Numbered from the stretch's first letter, positions 32,444 through 41,367 are shown. The stretch: 64,000 bases of DNA from an uncultured Negativicutes bacterium (GCA_900752195.1 CAADUJ010000020.1:1-64000); one strand, 5' to 3'. The notes: generated by a model not told the origin, from the sequence alone. Numbers and translations are program-made.

Positions 32444-33586
32444 ATGGAAGGTATGAACGAATTACTGCGACATGGTTCAATACAGCAGATTGTAGAGTCC
32501 CTGCTGGAAAAGGCTGTTGCCAGTGGCGCCAGCGATATTCATATGGAACCTCTTGATGAAGAAGTCCGTATCCGATTTCGGCTGGATGGTGTCCTTTGCC
32601 CTGTACAGATGCTGCCTAAACAGATGTTGCCACAACTGACGGCGCGCATTAAGGTCCTCAGCTCTCTGGATATTGCCAATCAGAGAACGCCTATGGATGG
32701 CCATTTTACCTGGTACCATGGGAACGATTCTGTTGATATGCGGGTAAGTACGATGCCTACCGTTAGAGGAGAAAAGACAGTAATCCGCCTCTTTGGAACG
32801 GATACGGCACCGATACTATTAGAGGAACTCATCGACTACGAACCATCACGGGTCTTGCTTCGGGAATTGATTCACCGTACGCAAGGCCTTTTTTTAATAT
32901 GTGGTCCGACAGGAAGTGGCAAGACGTCGACTCTCTATGCAGCATTGCAAGAAATCGATTCTCCTCGGATAAGCATTGCTACCTTAGAAGATCCTGTAGA
33001 ACGACGCGTAGATGGGTTCTGTCAGAGTCAGGTCAATGTGAAAGGCGGATTAGATTTTCAACAAGGATTGCGGGCATTGCTTCGACAAGACCCGGATGTT
33101 CTCGTCATCGGTGAAATCAGGGATAGAGAAACGGCAGAAATCGCAGTCAGGGCAGCTCTTACGGGCCACGTTGTCCTCAGTACGATACATACGTCGCGGG
33201 CTGTAGAGGTACCTCTGCGCTTGATCGATATGGGGCTTGAACCCTATTTAATCGCAGAGGCTCTCATCGGAATGGCTTCGCAGCGGCTGGTGCGCAAGTT
33301 ATGTCGATCCTGTAAACAGGTACGTCCAGAAGGTGATGGAAAACGCTATGAGGGTACAGGCTGTCCAGATTGTCATCATACAGGCTACGCGGGCAGGCTT
33401 TGTCTATGTGAAGTCGTACCGATGGGACCTTGTATGCGTGACGGCGTGCGGAATAAACAGGATCACCATGCGTTACAAAAAGCGGCCATTCAGGACAAGG
33501 CTATTCTCATGGAAGAATGTATTGGCCATGCCCGAAAACAAGGACTCACAGATAGTAAAGAAATCAGGCGCGTCTATGAGGAGTGA
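32444..33586 (+). CDS. pilB: Type IV pilus extension ATPase (PilB/GspE), short form
   Basis: A 380-residue secretion ATPase that would power pilin assembly in the cytoplasm. Present: SDIHMEPL N2-domain segment, Walker A GPTGSGKTS, ASP box DPVERRVDGFCQSQVN, Walker B VLVIGEIRDRET, HVVLSTIHT and the four-Cys zinc motif (CRSCKQ...CPDCHH) that marks PilB/GspE rather than PilT. The N-terminal N1 domain (about 150 residues) of typical PilB is absent. ATG 32444 with AAAGGCGG five bases upstream is preferred over 32408. First gene of the pilus operon. Confidence 0.92.
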   Translation: MEGMNELLRHGSIQQIVESLLEKAVASGASDIHMEPLDEEVRIRFRLDGVLCPVQMLPKQMLPQLTARIKVLSSLDIANQRTPMDGHFTWYHGNDSVDMRVSTMPTVRGEKTVIRLFGTDTAPILLEELIDYEPSRVLLRELIHRTQGLFLICGPTGSGKTSTLYAALQEIDSPRISIATLEDPVERRVDGFCQSQVNVKGGLDFQQGLRALLRQDPDVLVIGEIRDRETAEIAVRAALTGHVVLSTIHTSRAVEVPLRLIDMGLEPYLIAEALIGMASQRLVRKLCRSCKQVRPEGDGKRYEGTGCPDCHHTGYAGRLCLCEVVPMGPCMRDGVRNKQDHHALQKAAIQDKAILMEECIGHARKQGLTDSKEIRRVYEE

Positions 33587-33592
33587 AGTCGG

Positions 33593-34558
33593 TTGAAAAT
33601 GGATGATCTTGTCCGTGTAGCCATCAAGCATGAAGCAACGGACATACACATACAAGAAAATCATGTGCCTTTGTTCCGTATCGGGACCGAACTGATCTCA
33701 TGTGTAGATGGTACTATGAGAAAGGAGGAATTAGTTGAGTGGATCCGCCATTTGGACATTCCCTGGCAAGGTGAAGATTTGTCATATTCTGGTACATTGC
33801 ATGGGGACATCCGATTCCGACTGCATCTATCTCGGGAGCATGCCGGATATTATGCAGATCTTCGTATCCTATATCCTTTGTCAGCGCTACAACCGGATGC
33901 AGATGAACAGCTGCTATATTCGTTGAGTGCTAAAGAAGATGGGCTCATTCTCGTCTGTGGCCCTACCGGGAGTGGCAAGACGACGGCTCTCTGGCGCATG
34001 CTGGCATATTTGAATCATACCAAGAGGTGTCACATTATTACGCTGGAAGACCCTATTGAACTCGTCGTTCCCAGTGACCGGGCCTTGATTACTCAACGAG
34101 AACTTCATCTCCATTTCCCGACATTTGCTGAAGGTGTACGACAGGCATTACGCCAGGATCCAGATGTCATTTTAATCGGTGAAATGCGTGACCGTGAGAC
34201 GATGGATGCGGCCCTTACGGCTGCAGAAACGGGACATCTTGTTTTATCAACGCTTCACACGCGGTCGGCAGCGCAGGCCGTTACACGCTTTGTAGGCGCC
34301 TATCCTGGAGATATGCAGGGAGAGGTACGTTTTCGCCTTTCCATGGTTTTACAGGCTGTTTTGTCACAACGTCGCCTTTGCTCCAATGGGGCGACAGACA
34401 TTGTGAGAGAAGTTTTAATTTGTTCACCTGCGGCTTCACAGCTTATTAGGAATGGACGGGAAAATCAGCTCATCACGGTCATGCAGACAGGAGCTAATCT
34501 GGGAATGAGGACGATGGAGCAGGCTTTGCAACTGTATGGAAAGAAGGGTAGGTCATGA
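33593..34558 (+). CDS. pilT: PilT-like pilus ATPase
   Basis: A 321-residue AAA ATPase, shorter than PilB and without its zinc motif, best matching the retraction ATPase PilT. It has the N-terminal TDIHIQENHVPLFRI segment, Walker A GPTGSGKTT, the Asp box LEDPIEL, Walker B VILIGEMRDRET and HLVLSTLHT. TTG 33593 with GAGGAG eight bases upstream is the likely start; ATG 33599 is the alternative. Its stop overlaps pilC (ATGA). If it is truly PilT, the pili retract, which fits twitching or DNA uptake. Confidence 0.88.
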   Translation: MKMDDLVRVAIKHEATDIHIQENHVPLFRIGTELISCVDGTMRKEELVEWIRHLDIPWQGEDLSYSGTLHGDIRFRLHLSREHAGYYADLRILYPLSALQPDADEQLLYSLSAKEDGLILVCGPTGSGKTTALWRMLAYLNHTKRCHIITLEDPIELVVPSDRALITQRELHLHFPTFAEGVRQALRQDPDVILIGEMRDRETMDAALTAAETGHLVLSTLHTRSAAQAVTRFVGAYPGDMQGEVRFRLSMVLQAVLSQRRLCSNGATDIVREVLICSPAASQLIRNGRENQLITVMQTGANLGMRTMEQALQLYGKKGRS

Positions 34559-35757
34559 AAACATTTACGGTTAAGATACAAGACGGGGAGAAAGAGAAAA
34601 TTTGTCATTACAGTGCTCCTTCTGAAAACTCTTTACGGCAACGATTGTCCCAACAAGGAAGGATAGTGCTCTCTGTCAAGTCAGAAAGAACGTCTTATTC
34701 GTTCTTTTACCGAAACAGGCCATCCTTTTCCACAGCTGAGCTCGCCTTATTTTTTCAGCAGTTGTCACAGTTGGTAGCATCGGGAATTCCCTTTGTCGAA
34801 GGATGGCGATTATTGTCAGGTGATGTGACAGGCAAGAAACGACGCCATGGCATGAAACATCTCATTACGGCCATGGAAAATGGTATGTCGCCATCGCAGG
34901 CAATGGAAGAGTCTGCCCTTTTCACTCCTTTTGTCTATCGCATCATAGGAGCGGGTGAAAAATCGGGAAACCTTGACGAAATGATTCGTATCCTTAGCGA
35001 ATATTATGGTACGAGTCAACGTGAATCCCGTCGCTTCCTGCAGGCCCTTTTATATCCCGCCATTGTCCTGTCTTTTGCTATGATACTTCTCTTTGGGGCT
35101 ATCGTCTTTGTCTTACCGGTCTTTGAAAATCTTTTCATGCAAATGCATGTTCCGTTACCGATTCCTACAAAAATTCTTATAGCCGTAGGCAGTGGTCTCC
35201 GGCATTACGGAATAGCTATTGGCGCCATGAGTATCCTTGCGGTACTACTGATACGGCATATATGGCATGATGAAATGCGTAAGGATTGGCTCATGGCTTA
35301 TTGCATGAAAGTGCCTGTCATACGGCGATTTCTCTTGACTTGGGCGTGGCAGCGGTTCAGCCGGGTCCTTTCGATTCAGCTTACGTGCGGATTACCGTTG
35401 TTATCAGCAATGGAGGATGCCTTAGAAGTGTCACCACTGGCCTATTTCCGACGTCGTCTAGAAGGCTGTAGGAGACATATAAAAGGAGGCATGGCTTTTT
35501 CAAAAGCGCTGGATATCGAGAAAATTGGCACACCCTTTGTAGAAACCATGATTGATGTAGGTGAGGCAACCGGTGCATTTGATGATGTTTTTCGCCATAT
35601 TGCCGACTATTATGGCTGGCGCATGACTATGGCCATAGGCCAGCTTCAAAAGGTACTGGAGCCCGCTGTCATACTCTTTATCGGGCTCGTCGTTGGAATT
35701 ATTGTATTAGCGTTGCTCCTGCCGCTTCTCGATGCGGCGACGAGCATGACGGTATAG
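34555..35757 (+). CDS. pilC: Type IV pilus inner-membrane platform protein PilC/GspF
   Basis: A 400-residue polytopic protein on which pilins are assembled. It has two GspF domains, each with the FxxQLSxLvxSGIPF-type start (FFQQLSQLVASGIPF near 65, and FSRVLSIQLTCGLPLL near 265). Membrane helices lie around 165-190, 215-235 and 370-392. The segments GAGEKSGNLDEMI and DVGEATGAFDDVF are the usual repeated family signature. It overlaps pilT by four bases. Confidence 0.93.
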   Translation: MKTFTVKIQDGEKEKICHYSAPSENSLRQRLSQQGRIVLSVKSERTSYSFFYRNRPSFSTAELALFFQQLSQLVASGIPFVEGWRLLSGDVTGKKRRHGMKHLITAMENGMSPSQAMEESALFTPFVYRIIGAGEKSGNLDEMIRILSEYYGTSQRESRRFLQALLYPAIVLSFAMILLFGAIVFVLPVFENLFMQMHVPLPIPTKILIAVGSGLRHYGIAIGAMSILAVLLIRHIWHDEMRKDWLMAYCMKVPVIRRFLLTWAWQRFSRVLSIQLTCGLPLLSAMEDALEVSPLAYFRRRLEGCRRHIKGGMAFSKALDIEKIGTPFVETMIDVGEATGAFDDVFRHIADYYGWRMTMAIGQLQKVLEPAVILFIGLVVGIIVLALLLPLLDAATSMTV

Positions 35758-35775
35758 TAGATTGGAGGCTCTATC

Positions 35776-36147
35776 ATGAATACATATTTGAAGAAATATC
35801 CTATTGTAAAGAACGGTTTTTCTTTATTGGAAATGCTGATCGTCGTATCGATCGTTCTTGTCTTGGCAACTATTGCCGTGCCCAAATTCAGTAGTGCTGG
35901 CGATAAGGCAAGAGATGCCAAAATCCATACGGATATGCGGACTATCAGTAATGCGGCATCGCTCTATAAATTTGAACAGGGCAGTTTTCCATCGACGGTA
36001 AAAGACTTGTCTGACAAAGACTATCTGGAATTTGAACCGAAGCCGCCTAAAGGTGCGGATGCCTATGAGTTAAGCAATGGCGTTGTTACAGTTACGATTG
36101 ACGGAAAAACGTATCGGTCCGATTCATTAGATACGACGAAATCTTGA
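35776..36147 (+). CDS. pilA: Type IV major pilin-like protein
   Basis: A 123-residue prepilin. After a 14-residue leader, the G/FSLLEMLIVVSIVLVLATIA motif gives cleavage between Gly14 and Phe15, with the conserved Glu at +5, then the long hydrophobic assembly helix. The C-terminal domain is small (about 70 residues), like ComGC or GspG-type pilins, and has no cysteine pair. AGATTGGAGG precedes the ATG. Position after pilC and good sequence fit suggest it is the main subunit. Confidence 0.9.
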   Translation: MNTYLKKYPIVKNGFSLLEMLIVVSIVLVLATIAVPKFSSAGDKARDAKIHTDMRTISNAASLYKFEQGSFPSTVKDLSDKDYLEFEPKPPKGADAYELSNGVVTVTIDGKTYRSDSLDTTKS

Positions 36148-36151
36148 GTGT

Positions 36152-36628
36152 ATGGATACTGTCATGATGCTGTTTGTGAAATGGCTTTTCTATGGATGGA
36201 TCATAATCCTTTTGGTAGCGTCGATAGTTATCGTCTATACGGATTTACGGTGGTTCTGGATCCCTGATGAGGCAGTTGCCGCTATTGCTGTAGCCAATGG
36301 AACGGCTTGTTTATGTCAGTTGACACGGCCTGACGGCCTCGTAAGTATAATAGCCATCATTTCGATACTGCTCCTCTATCATTTCTTTCCGAACGGTATG
36401 GGGAGCGGTGATGTAAAGCTTATGGCAGCGCTTGTTCCAGGTTGTTCAGCGTTCATGTTTTACGATACGATCGTAGTGGCATTTGTTACAGGATCTATCA
36501 TTGCCCTAGGATACTGGATCGTATTCCGGAAACGGGTCATTCCATTTGGCCCGTTTCTCATCCTGGGGTGGTGGATGTCCTTTTTGATGGGAGGAACACA
36601 TGAATCATGGATACTCAATTTCATATGA
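36152..36628 (+). CDS. pilD: Prepilin peptidase, catalytic domain only (A24 family)
   Basis: A 158-residue membrane aspartic peptidase with about five or six helices. The two catalytic aspartates are seen in VYTDLRWFWIPD (about 27-38) and NGMGSGDVKL (about 90; GxGDxK motif). The N-terminal cytoplasmic methyltransferase part with its zinc cysteines, found in PilD/ComC of about 250 residues, is missing, as in CpaA- and archaeal-type enzymes. The ribosome site before ATG 36152 is weak, so it may depend on coupling to the pilin four bases upstream. Confidence 0.88.
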   Translation: MDTVMMLFVKWLFYGWIIILLVASIVIVYTDLRWFWIPDEAVAAIAVANGTACLCQLTRPDGLVSIIAIISILLLYHFFPNGMGSGDVKLMAALVPGCSAFMFYDTIVVAFVTGSIIALGYWIVFRKRVIPFGPFLILGWWMSFLMGGTHESWILNFI

Positions 36629-37053
36629 TGAAAAAAGAAAGGGGGTTCATCCTGTTAGACTTGTGTATGGCAATCGGTATCGTCGTCATTGTATTGGCTC
36701 TCACTATCCCTTATAGGGCATTTGATAGGGAAAAATTTCTTGTAGATCAGACGGTCCGAAATTTCGCGGCTGTGATGCGGCAGTCCCAGTTTATGAATCT
36801 TGGGACGGGAAGAATATATACGAATGTGTTTTCATCTGATGAAGGAGATCTTTTTGCTCTTAGTGGTGTCTATAATCCCACCTATATTGAACGGCTCGAC
36901 AAACACATTGGCTGCAGTGGTCGTATAATTTTTGGTATAGATGGTCGTCCGAAAGGAGGCATGAATGCCTATGTGTATACGCGGGATGAACGTTACCAAA
37001 GGAAGATTGTCATATCGGCGCAGACAGGGCGGATTCGTATCTCCCGTAGATGA
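36607..37053 (+). CDS. Minor pilin-like protein 1
   Basis: A 148-residue prepilin-like protein, GspH/FimT-like by position. Leader MDTQFHMMKKERG is followed by FILLDLCMAIGIVVIVLAL, so the processing site G/F is present but the usual Glu at +5 is Asp. It overlaps pilD by 22 bases. ATG 36607 lies about 12 bases after GGAGG; MMKKER, starting at 36625, is an alternative that would give a shorter leader. Probably part of the tip or initiation complex. Confidence 0.8.
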   Translation: MDTQFHMMKKERGFILLDLCMAIGIVVIVLALTIPYRAFDREKFLVDQTVRNFAAVMRQSQFMNLGTGRIYTNVFSSDEGDLFALSGVYNPTYIERLDKHIGCSGRIIFGIDGRPKGGMNAYVYTRDERYQRKIVISAQTGRIRISRR

Positions 37054-37387
37054 GCAGGGGTTTTTGCTCCTTGACGTCATCTGTGCCTGTGCCGTGACGG
37101 TGTTCATTATGACAGCGGCTTTGCAGATTAGTATCGAAGCAAATCATTTCCATAAAAAAGCGCAGACGCTGCGACATATGAAACGAATCGGACAGGATGT
37201 CATAGAAAATCGCACAACCCTTTTGCCGTCTCAGGCAGAGTGGGTACACACGTATGAGAGAGGCCATGAGACATATACGGTGCACCTGACCCGATCCAGT
37301 AAGGAGGTCTTTGATTGTTATGATGTGGAGGTACAGGCTTCGGACGGCTCGATATGGGGCGCAACAAAATGGGAAGAAAGACAATGA
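36965..37387 (+). CDS. Minor pilin-like protein 2
   Basis: A 140-residue prepilin-like protein with an unusually long leader (about 32 residues) before G/FLLLDVICACAVTVFIMTAAL; +5 is again Asp instead of Glu. AAAGGAGG lies six bases before ATG 36965, which decides the start even though the gene then overlaps its neighbour by 89 bases. The overlap and the long basic leader are odd but the ribosome site is strong. A C-terminal beta-rich domain follows. Probable role: minor pilin in pilus priming. Confidence 0.75.
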   Translation: MPMCIRGMNVTKGRLSYRRRQGGFVSPVDEQGFLLLDVICACAVTVFIMTAALQISIEANHFHKKAQTLRHMKRIGQDVIENRTTLLPSQAEWVHTYERGHETYTVHLTRSSKEVFDCYDVEVQASDGSIWGATKWEERQ

Positions 37388-37850
37388 GTATGGCTTTTTC
37401 CTATTAGAGACACTCGTGGCAGTTTCATTGGCGACGATTGTACTGACTGCCGCCTTATACAGTTCATCTCATGTTATTTCGGCCTACACTGAACGCGTCT
37501 ATGATGAGGAGTTAACAATGGACACGGAATTCATAGAAAGTATTCTGATTTACAGACTTCGGCATGCTAGATTAAAGGCGGTAGGAGATACGTTCATATC
37601 CTATGTGGATCATAAGGGAATACAAAATGGAGTCAGAGTAGATGACCGGAAAGTAGTAAAGGTGCTGAGCAACGCGACGTATCAGACAATTACGACAGAC
37701 AGGGTGTCTATCGTGTCATCTCCAACACCTTATTTTCAAGTACGTCAGGGTCATGTCATCGTGCATATCACCGTACGTCATGTAAAATCAAAACGATTAA
37801 AGACCATCGATATCGACATGGTTCCACGGAATGGAGTGCCTTTATCATGA
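37311..37850 (+). CDS. Minor pilin-like protein 3
   Basis: A 179-residue prepilin-like protein with G/FFLLETLVAVSLATIVLTAAL: the processing site and Glu at +5 are both standard. The leader is about 28 residues if translation starts at TTG 37311 after AAGGAGG; ATG 37320 is an alternative. It overlaps minor pilin 2 by 77 bases and the next gene by four. The C-terminal domain (about 55-179) is beta-rich, GspJ/PilW-like by position. Confidence 0.77.
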   Translation: MIVMMWRYRLRTARYGAQQNGKKDNEYGFFLLETLVAVSLATIVLTAALYSSSHVISAYTERVYDEELTMDTEFIESILIYRLRHARLKAVGDTFISYVDHKGIQNGVRVDDRKVVKVLSNATYQTITTDRVSIVSSPTPYFQVRQGHVIVHITVRHVKSKRLKTIDIDMVPRNGVPLS

Positions 37851-38293
37851 AGCAAATGAAACAGGATGGATATATAACCTTCGTCGTGTTATGGATGGGA
37901 ATGGTCTCGCTGCTGTTTTCTTACGGTATCTGTCAAAGTGCCCGCAATGACTATCGACTGGCTAGAATCGAAGCAGATGAGGTTTCCTCCTTTTATTGCG
38001 CGGAAAGTGGAATGGCTCGCTTTCGAGAAAAAGTGCGGGCACAAAAGACACAAAATGAGCTCCTTAGATTAGTCGACAATTTAACGTATCAAGACTGTCC
38101 CTGTCCCGAACATCATACACTTGTCTATTGGTTGCGGGTGCCCTTCTGGTGGGACACACGCGTTGATGGGTCGCTGTCTGTTTCAGCTATCCAAAAAAAA
38201 CGTTATGTGGACCGCACGGTTGTGCAGGAATTCAAGAGCCGCAATGATAAAAATGGAATCGTTCAATCCATCAAATTTTCAGAGTATCGCTAA
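37847..38293 (+). CDS. Minor pilin-like protein 4 (PilX/GspK-like)
   Basis: A 148-residue protein with a short leader and hydrophobic helix DGYITFVVLWMGMVSLLFSYG. Position +5 after the likely G/Y cleavage is Val, not Glu. GspK-type tip pseudopilins also lack that Glu, so it may cap the pilus. YCAESGMARFREKV resembles the PilX/GspK ESG-type segment following the helix. It overlaps the previous gene by four bases (ATGA). Assignment rests on position and pattern. Confidence 0.72.
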   Translation: MKQMKQDGYITFVVLWMGMVSLLFSYGICQSARNDYRLARIEADEVSSFYCAESGMARFREKVRAQKTQNELLRLVDNLTYQDCPCPEHHTLVYWLRVPFWWDTRVDGSLSVSAIQKKRYVDRTVVQEFKSRNDKNGIVQSIKFSEYR

Positions 38294-38302
38294 AAAGAGG
38301 TG

Positions 38303-39607
38303 ATGAACGCTGTGCTGGCGCTGACGAAACGAATCGCCCGTCTCTGGATTTCCAAGCGGGCCGTATATATCCTAAAAATGAATGATTCGTTATTATCCTG
38401 TAACGGTGCCATGGCATGTATGTATCAAGATTTGCCAGCATTAGATTGGCTTGACGATGCTCATATGGTCCATGGCGTCATGGAAAAAATTGTAAATATA
38501 TATGATTTATCTCACTATGATGTGCAACTCATTTTAAGTGGTGAATACGTGCAGTGGAAGACAATAGAGGTGTCGTCGACACAACGAAAAGAAGCGTATG
38601 ATGAAGTGGCCTGGGATGACGCTCTGGCGCAACAAGCTGAGACGATTCTTTATGATATCGTCAAACCGACGAAGTCATTTGATGATTCAGGATATGTCTG
38701 GGTAGTCGGAGCCTATAGCAAGCGCATTGCATCAGAATTATATGTGGCTGCACGATCTTGTTGTCATGGACGGATTGAACTTGCCTTTTTGCCTCAATTC
38801 ATAGGAGAGATTTTGGAAGAACAAAACGGAATCATAACGGTTTGGGAAAAAGGAAGGACCCATCGATTTTACCTTAAAAAGGGCCAGGTTCATCAATATG
38901 ATTGTCATGACGAGCCACCTTTTCATGAAGAGGGGAAGAATCTGGGGTTTTCTTTGCACTACCAGGCAACTACAGAGGATGTACTCCAAGACGTTCAAAT
39001 ACGGCAGAATATAAAAACGTTCTGTCACACCTATAACATTTCCGGACCGGCAGCGTTACTGATTGCTTGTCCACAGAAACTGATGAATATTGCACCGAAA
39101 CAGGAGAAATGGAATTGGAAAGACCGTACTGCAAAGGCATTACCCTTTGTGGTCCTGGTAGAATGGATCCTTTTAGGGATAACAGGGGGTGCCTGTTGGT
39201 ATACGACAGGAATATGGAAAGAAAAACAGGCCTATTATCAAGAATGTATAGAACCGCAGCAACAACGAATCAGGACATATAATCAGATAGGACAGCGTAA
39301 AGAAGCGCAGGCAAAGACAATACAGGAAACGATGAACAATCATCGGAATTGGCCGGGGATGCTTATTACATTGACAGAAGCAAAACCGGCTGATGTAGCT
39401 GTCTTATCCAGTCAATCGAGTCCACAGGGAATTAGTCTGACTTTAAAGGCAAAAGAAGCGAGGTCCTTTCAGGAATGGCAAGGGAAACTCAAAAAGTCAC
39501 CGTTTTTTTCGACCGTTACGTTGGGAAAAATTCGTAAGGATCCTGTAACAGGCCATGAAGGAATAATACAGTTGGAGATGAACCATGATACGAATAGACA
39601 AGAATAA
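38303..39607 (+). CDS. PilM-PilN fusion-like pilus alignment protein
   Basis: A protein of about 434 residues. The N-terminal 270 residues have no membrane segment and lie in the place of the actin-like PilM, but are divergent. A single membrane helix (about 280-303) is followed by a coiled, PilN-like periplasmic part of about 130 residues (QQQRIRTYNQIGQRKEAQAK...). In diderms PilM is cytoplasmic and PilN is a bitopic partner, so this gene looks like both joined. A PilO-like gene follows, overlapping by 23 bases. The start is uncertain: GTG 38300, ATG 38303 or GTG 38312 after AAAGAGG. Confidence 0.7.
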   Translation: MNAVLALTKRIARLWISKRAVYILKMNDSLLSCNGAMACMYQDLPALDWLDDAHMVHGVMEKIVNIYDLSHYDVQLILSGEYVQWKTIEVSSTQRKEAYDEVAWDDALAQQAETILYDIVKPTKSFDDSGYVWVVGAYSKRIASELYVAARSCCHGRIELAFLPQFIGEILEEQNGIITVWEKGRTHRFYLKKGQVHQYDCHDEPPFHEEGKNLGFSLHYQATTEDVLQDVQIRQNIKTFCHTYNISGPAALLIACPQKLMNIAPKQEKWNWKDRTAKALPFVVLVEWILLGITGGACWYTTGIWKEKQAYYQECIEPQQQRIRTYNQIGQRKEAQAKTIQETMNNHRNWPGMLITLTEAKPADVAVLSSQSSPQGISLTLKAKEARSFQEWQGKLKKSPFFSTVTLGKIRKDPVTGHEGIIQLEMNHDTNRQE

Positions 39608-40049
39608 ATTTCTAAAACAAATGCCTACGCGAACGGTAGGCATAGTAGGAATTGTTTCATTTGGCATTCTCCTTTTTCTGGGAGTAGCGACGTATACAGC
39701 GTATGATGCGGCACAGAAATGGGAGAATGCGATTACGGAAGGACAATCTTATACGGTTTCAGTTGATATGAAAAATCATGACTTTGAAACATATATGGAA
39801 GAAAAAGATTTGTTGCAAATCATCCAGCAAGAAGGTGCGAATCATGACATGCTGATACTGGGAGCCGAAGATGACAACCAGGCAAAACAAGGGTACCACG
39901 TAGAACTCTGTGGAAATTATAACAATATGATTTATATGATAAACGCGTTAGAAGAAAAAATACCGCTTTATCACATGGATATCCTAAATATGGAGCCGAC
40001 AAAAGATGGGAAAGTTACCATCGTGCTGGCAGTCAAACGCATGGAGTAA
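39585..40049 (+). CDS. pilO: PilO-like pilus alignment protein
   Basis: A 154-residue bitopic protein: short cytoplasmic N-terminus, one membrane helix (about 18-40) and a periplasmic domain ending in a ferredoxin-like alpha/beta pattern (YHVELCGNYNNMIYMINALEEKIPLYHMD) typical of PilO. PilO pairs with PilN, here probably the C-terminal part of the preceding gene, with which it overlaps. It is the last pilus gene; no secretin (PilQ) or PilP gene follows, although the organism group has an outer membrane. Confidence 0.78.
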   Translation: MIRIDKNKFLKQMPTRTVGIVGIVSFGILLFLGVATYTAYDAAQKWENAITEGQSYTVSVDMKNHDFETYMEEKDLLQIIQQEGANHDMLILGAEDDNQAKQGYHVELCGNYNNMIYMINALEEKIPLYHMDILNMEPTKDGKVTIVLAVKRME

Positions 40050-40374
40050 GGCAGTTCTCAGCACTTTTTTTGATGAACCTAGTGTATTCCTGTATACATG
40101 TGTCTGACATAAGCTGAGGGGGTACTTAGTCGATGGAAATGAGTTCATACCTATTATTTCCTATTTTTAGATGTTCTGTAGATTCCTTTATTTATTATGC
40201 TGTATAATTGGTACAGGGGCTCTGTATCAATATGTTGTGAAAAATTAACCTTTGCTCGTAAGCCAGGCTCGGAAAATCGGGCATCGATATTGGCACTCTT
40301 TTTTTGCTGTTTATCACAAAATGGCGTATAGTTAATGCATATATAGAACTTTCAAACACAATGTAAGGGGATGA
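40050..40374 (+). other. Intergenic region between pilO and the LysR pseudogene
   Basis: No gene or strong terminator is visible in this 325-base AT-rich stretch. A TATAAT-like element occurs near 40202, and the A/T-rich bases before 40375 end in AAGGGG, the ribosome site of the broken LysR gene. ATTAACCTTT at 40244-40253 recurs inverted just after that gene at 41285-41294, which may be chance. Confidence 0.4.
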
Positions 40375-41278
40375 ATGATGTATAATCCGAGGTTGGTCAC
40401 ATTTCTCCGCGTGATAGAGCAAGGGAGATTTAATAAAGCTGCCGAAGCCTTATATATTTCTCCACCTGCTGTAATCAAGCAAATCAATGGGATTGAGAAA
40501 AGCTACCTTATTTATGAGATCTCATCGAGGACTCATACCCACTGAAGCAGGACGTTTTTTTGTCCGAGATGTACGATACATTATTCAGCATTGCAATGAT
40601 TCTGTTACCAGAGCCCGGCGTGTGATGCAGCATGACGAAATGCGCATCCGCATTGGGTCATCGCCTATGACACCGGCACAGGTATTAGTAAATCTATGGC
40701 CTAAACTTGAGGATATGGATACACAAATCAATTTTCAAGTCGTTCCTTTTGAAAATACGCCGGAAAATGCCCAGGAAATCTTGGCCCACTTAGGAAGCAA
40801 TGTTGATGTAGTAGCAGGTATTTTTGATGAGACTATGCTTCATCAGAGAAGATGTCAAGGCATTGCGCTGTTAAAGGTGCCTATTTGCTGTGCTGTTCCT
40901 GTCCATCATGAGTTGTTTAAAAAAGACATGCTTACAGTGGAGGACCTTTATGGAGAAACACTCATGCTGATTTGCGAGGGGTGGAATCACTATGTCGATG
41001 AGTTGCGTCATCATTTGAATAAAAAACACCATGAGATTAAAATCAGTGATTTTGATTTTTATGATACAGAGGTCTTTAATCAATGTGATCGTACTGGGGC
41101 ACTGCTGGTGGCCATACCGCAATGGAAAAATGTTCACCCGTTGCTAAAAATCATTCCTGTCCAGTGGGAGTTTGCCGTGCCTTATGGAATTCTATATGGT
41201 TACAATCCTTCAAAGCCTGTACGGCAGTTCCTCAATGCCATATCTAAGATAACCGACGGGTTTATAGAAAAAAACTAG
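40375..41278 (+). pseudogene. LysR-family regulator, frameshifted
   Basis: The first 55 codons (from ATG 40375/40378 after AAGGGG) encode the LysR helix-turn-helix: FLRVIEQGRFNKAAEALYISPPAVIKQ, stated here in parts, ending after NGIEK. The frame then meets TGA at 40543. The rest of the family sequence (LFMRSHRGLIPTEAG and the effector domain, to 41278) continues in another frame from about 40505. Compared with the family, about 8 bases are missing between IEK and LF, so a small deletion explains the break. The remaining domain is otherwise open. A sequencing error is possible but would need more than one base. Confidence 0.85.
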
Positions 41279-41367
41279 TAACGAAAAGGTTAATACTACA
41301 TAACGAATTGAGACTTCTTAGGGAGTCTCTCTTTTTTTATAATAGAGATAATAAAGGAGGAAATTTG

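Noticed and set aside
40244..41294. Inverted 10-bp repeat ATTAACCTTT/AAAGGTTAAT flanking the LysR remnant
   Set aside because: Could hint at mobile-element ends, but the repeats are short, AT-rich and lack target duplication or a transposase.
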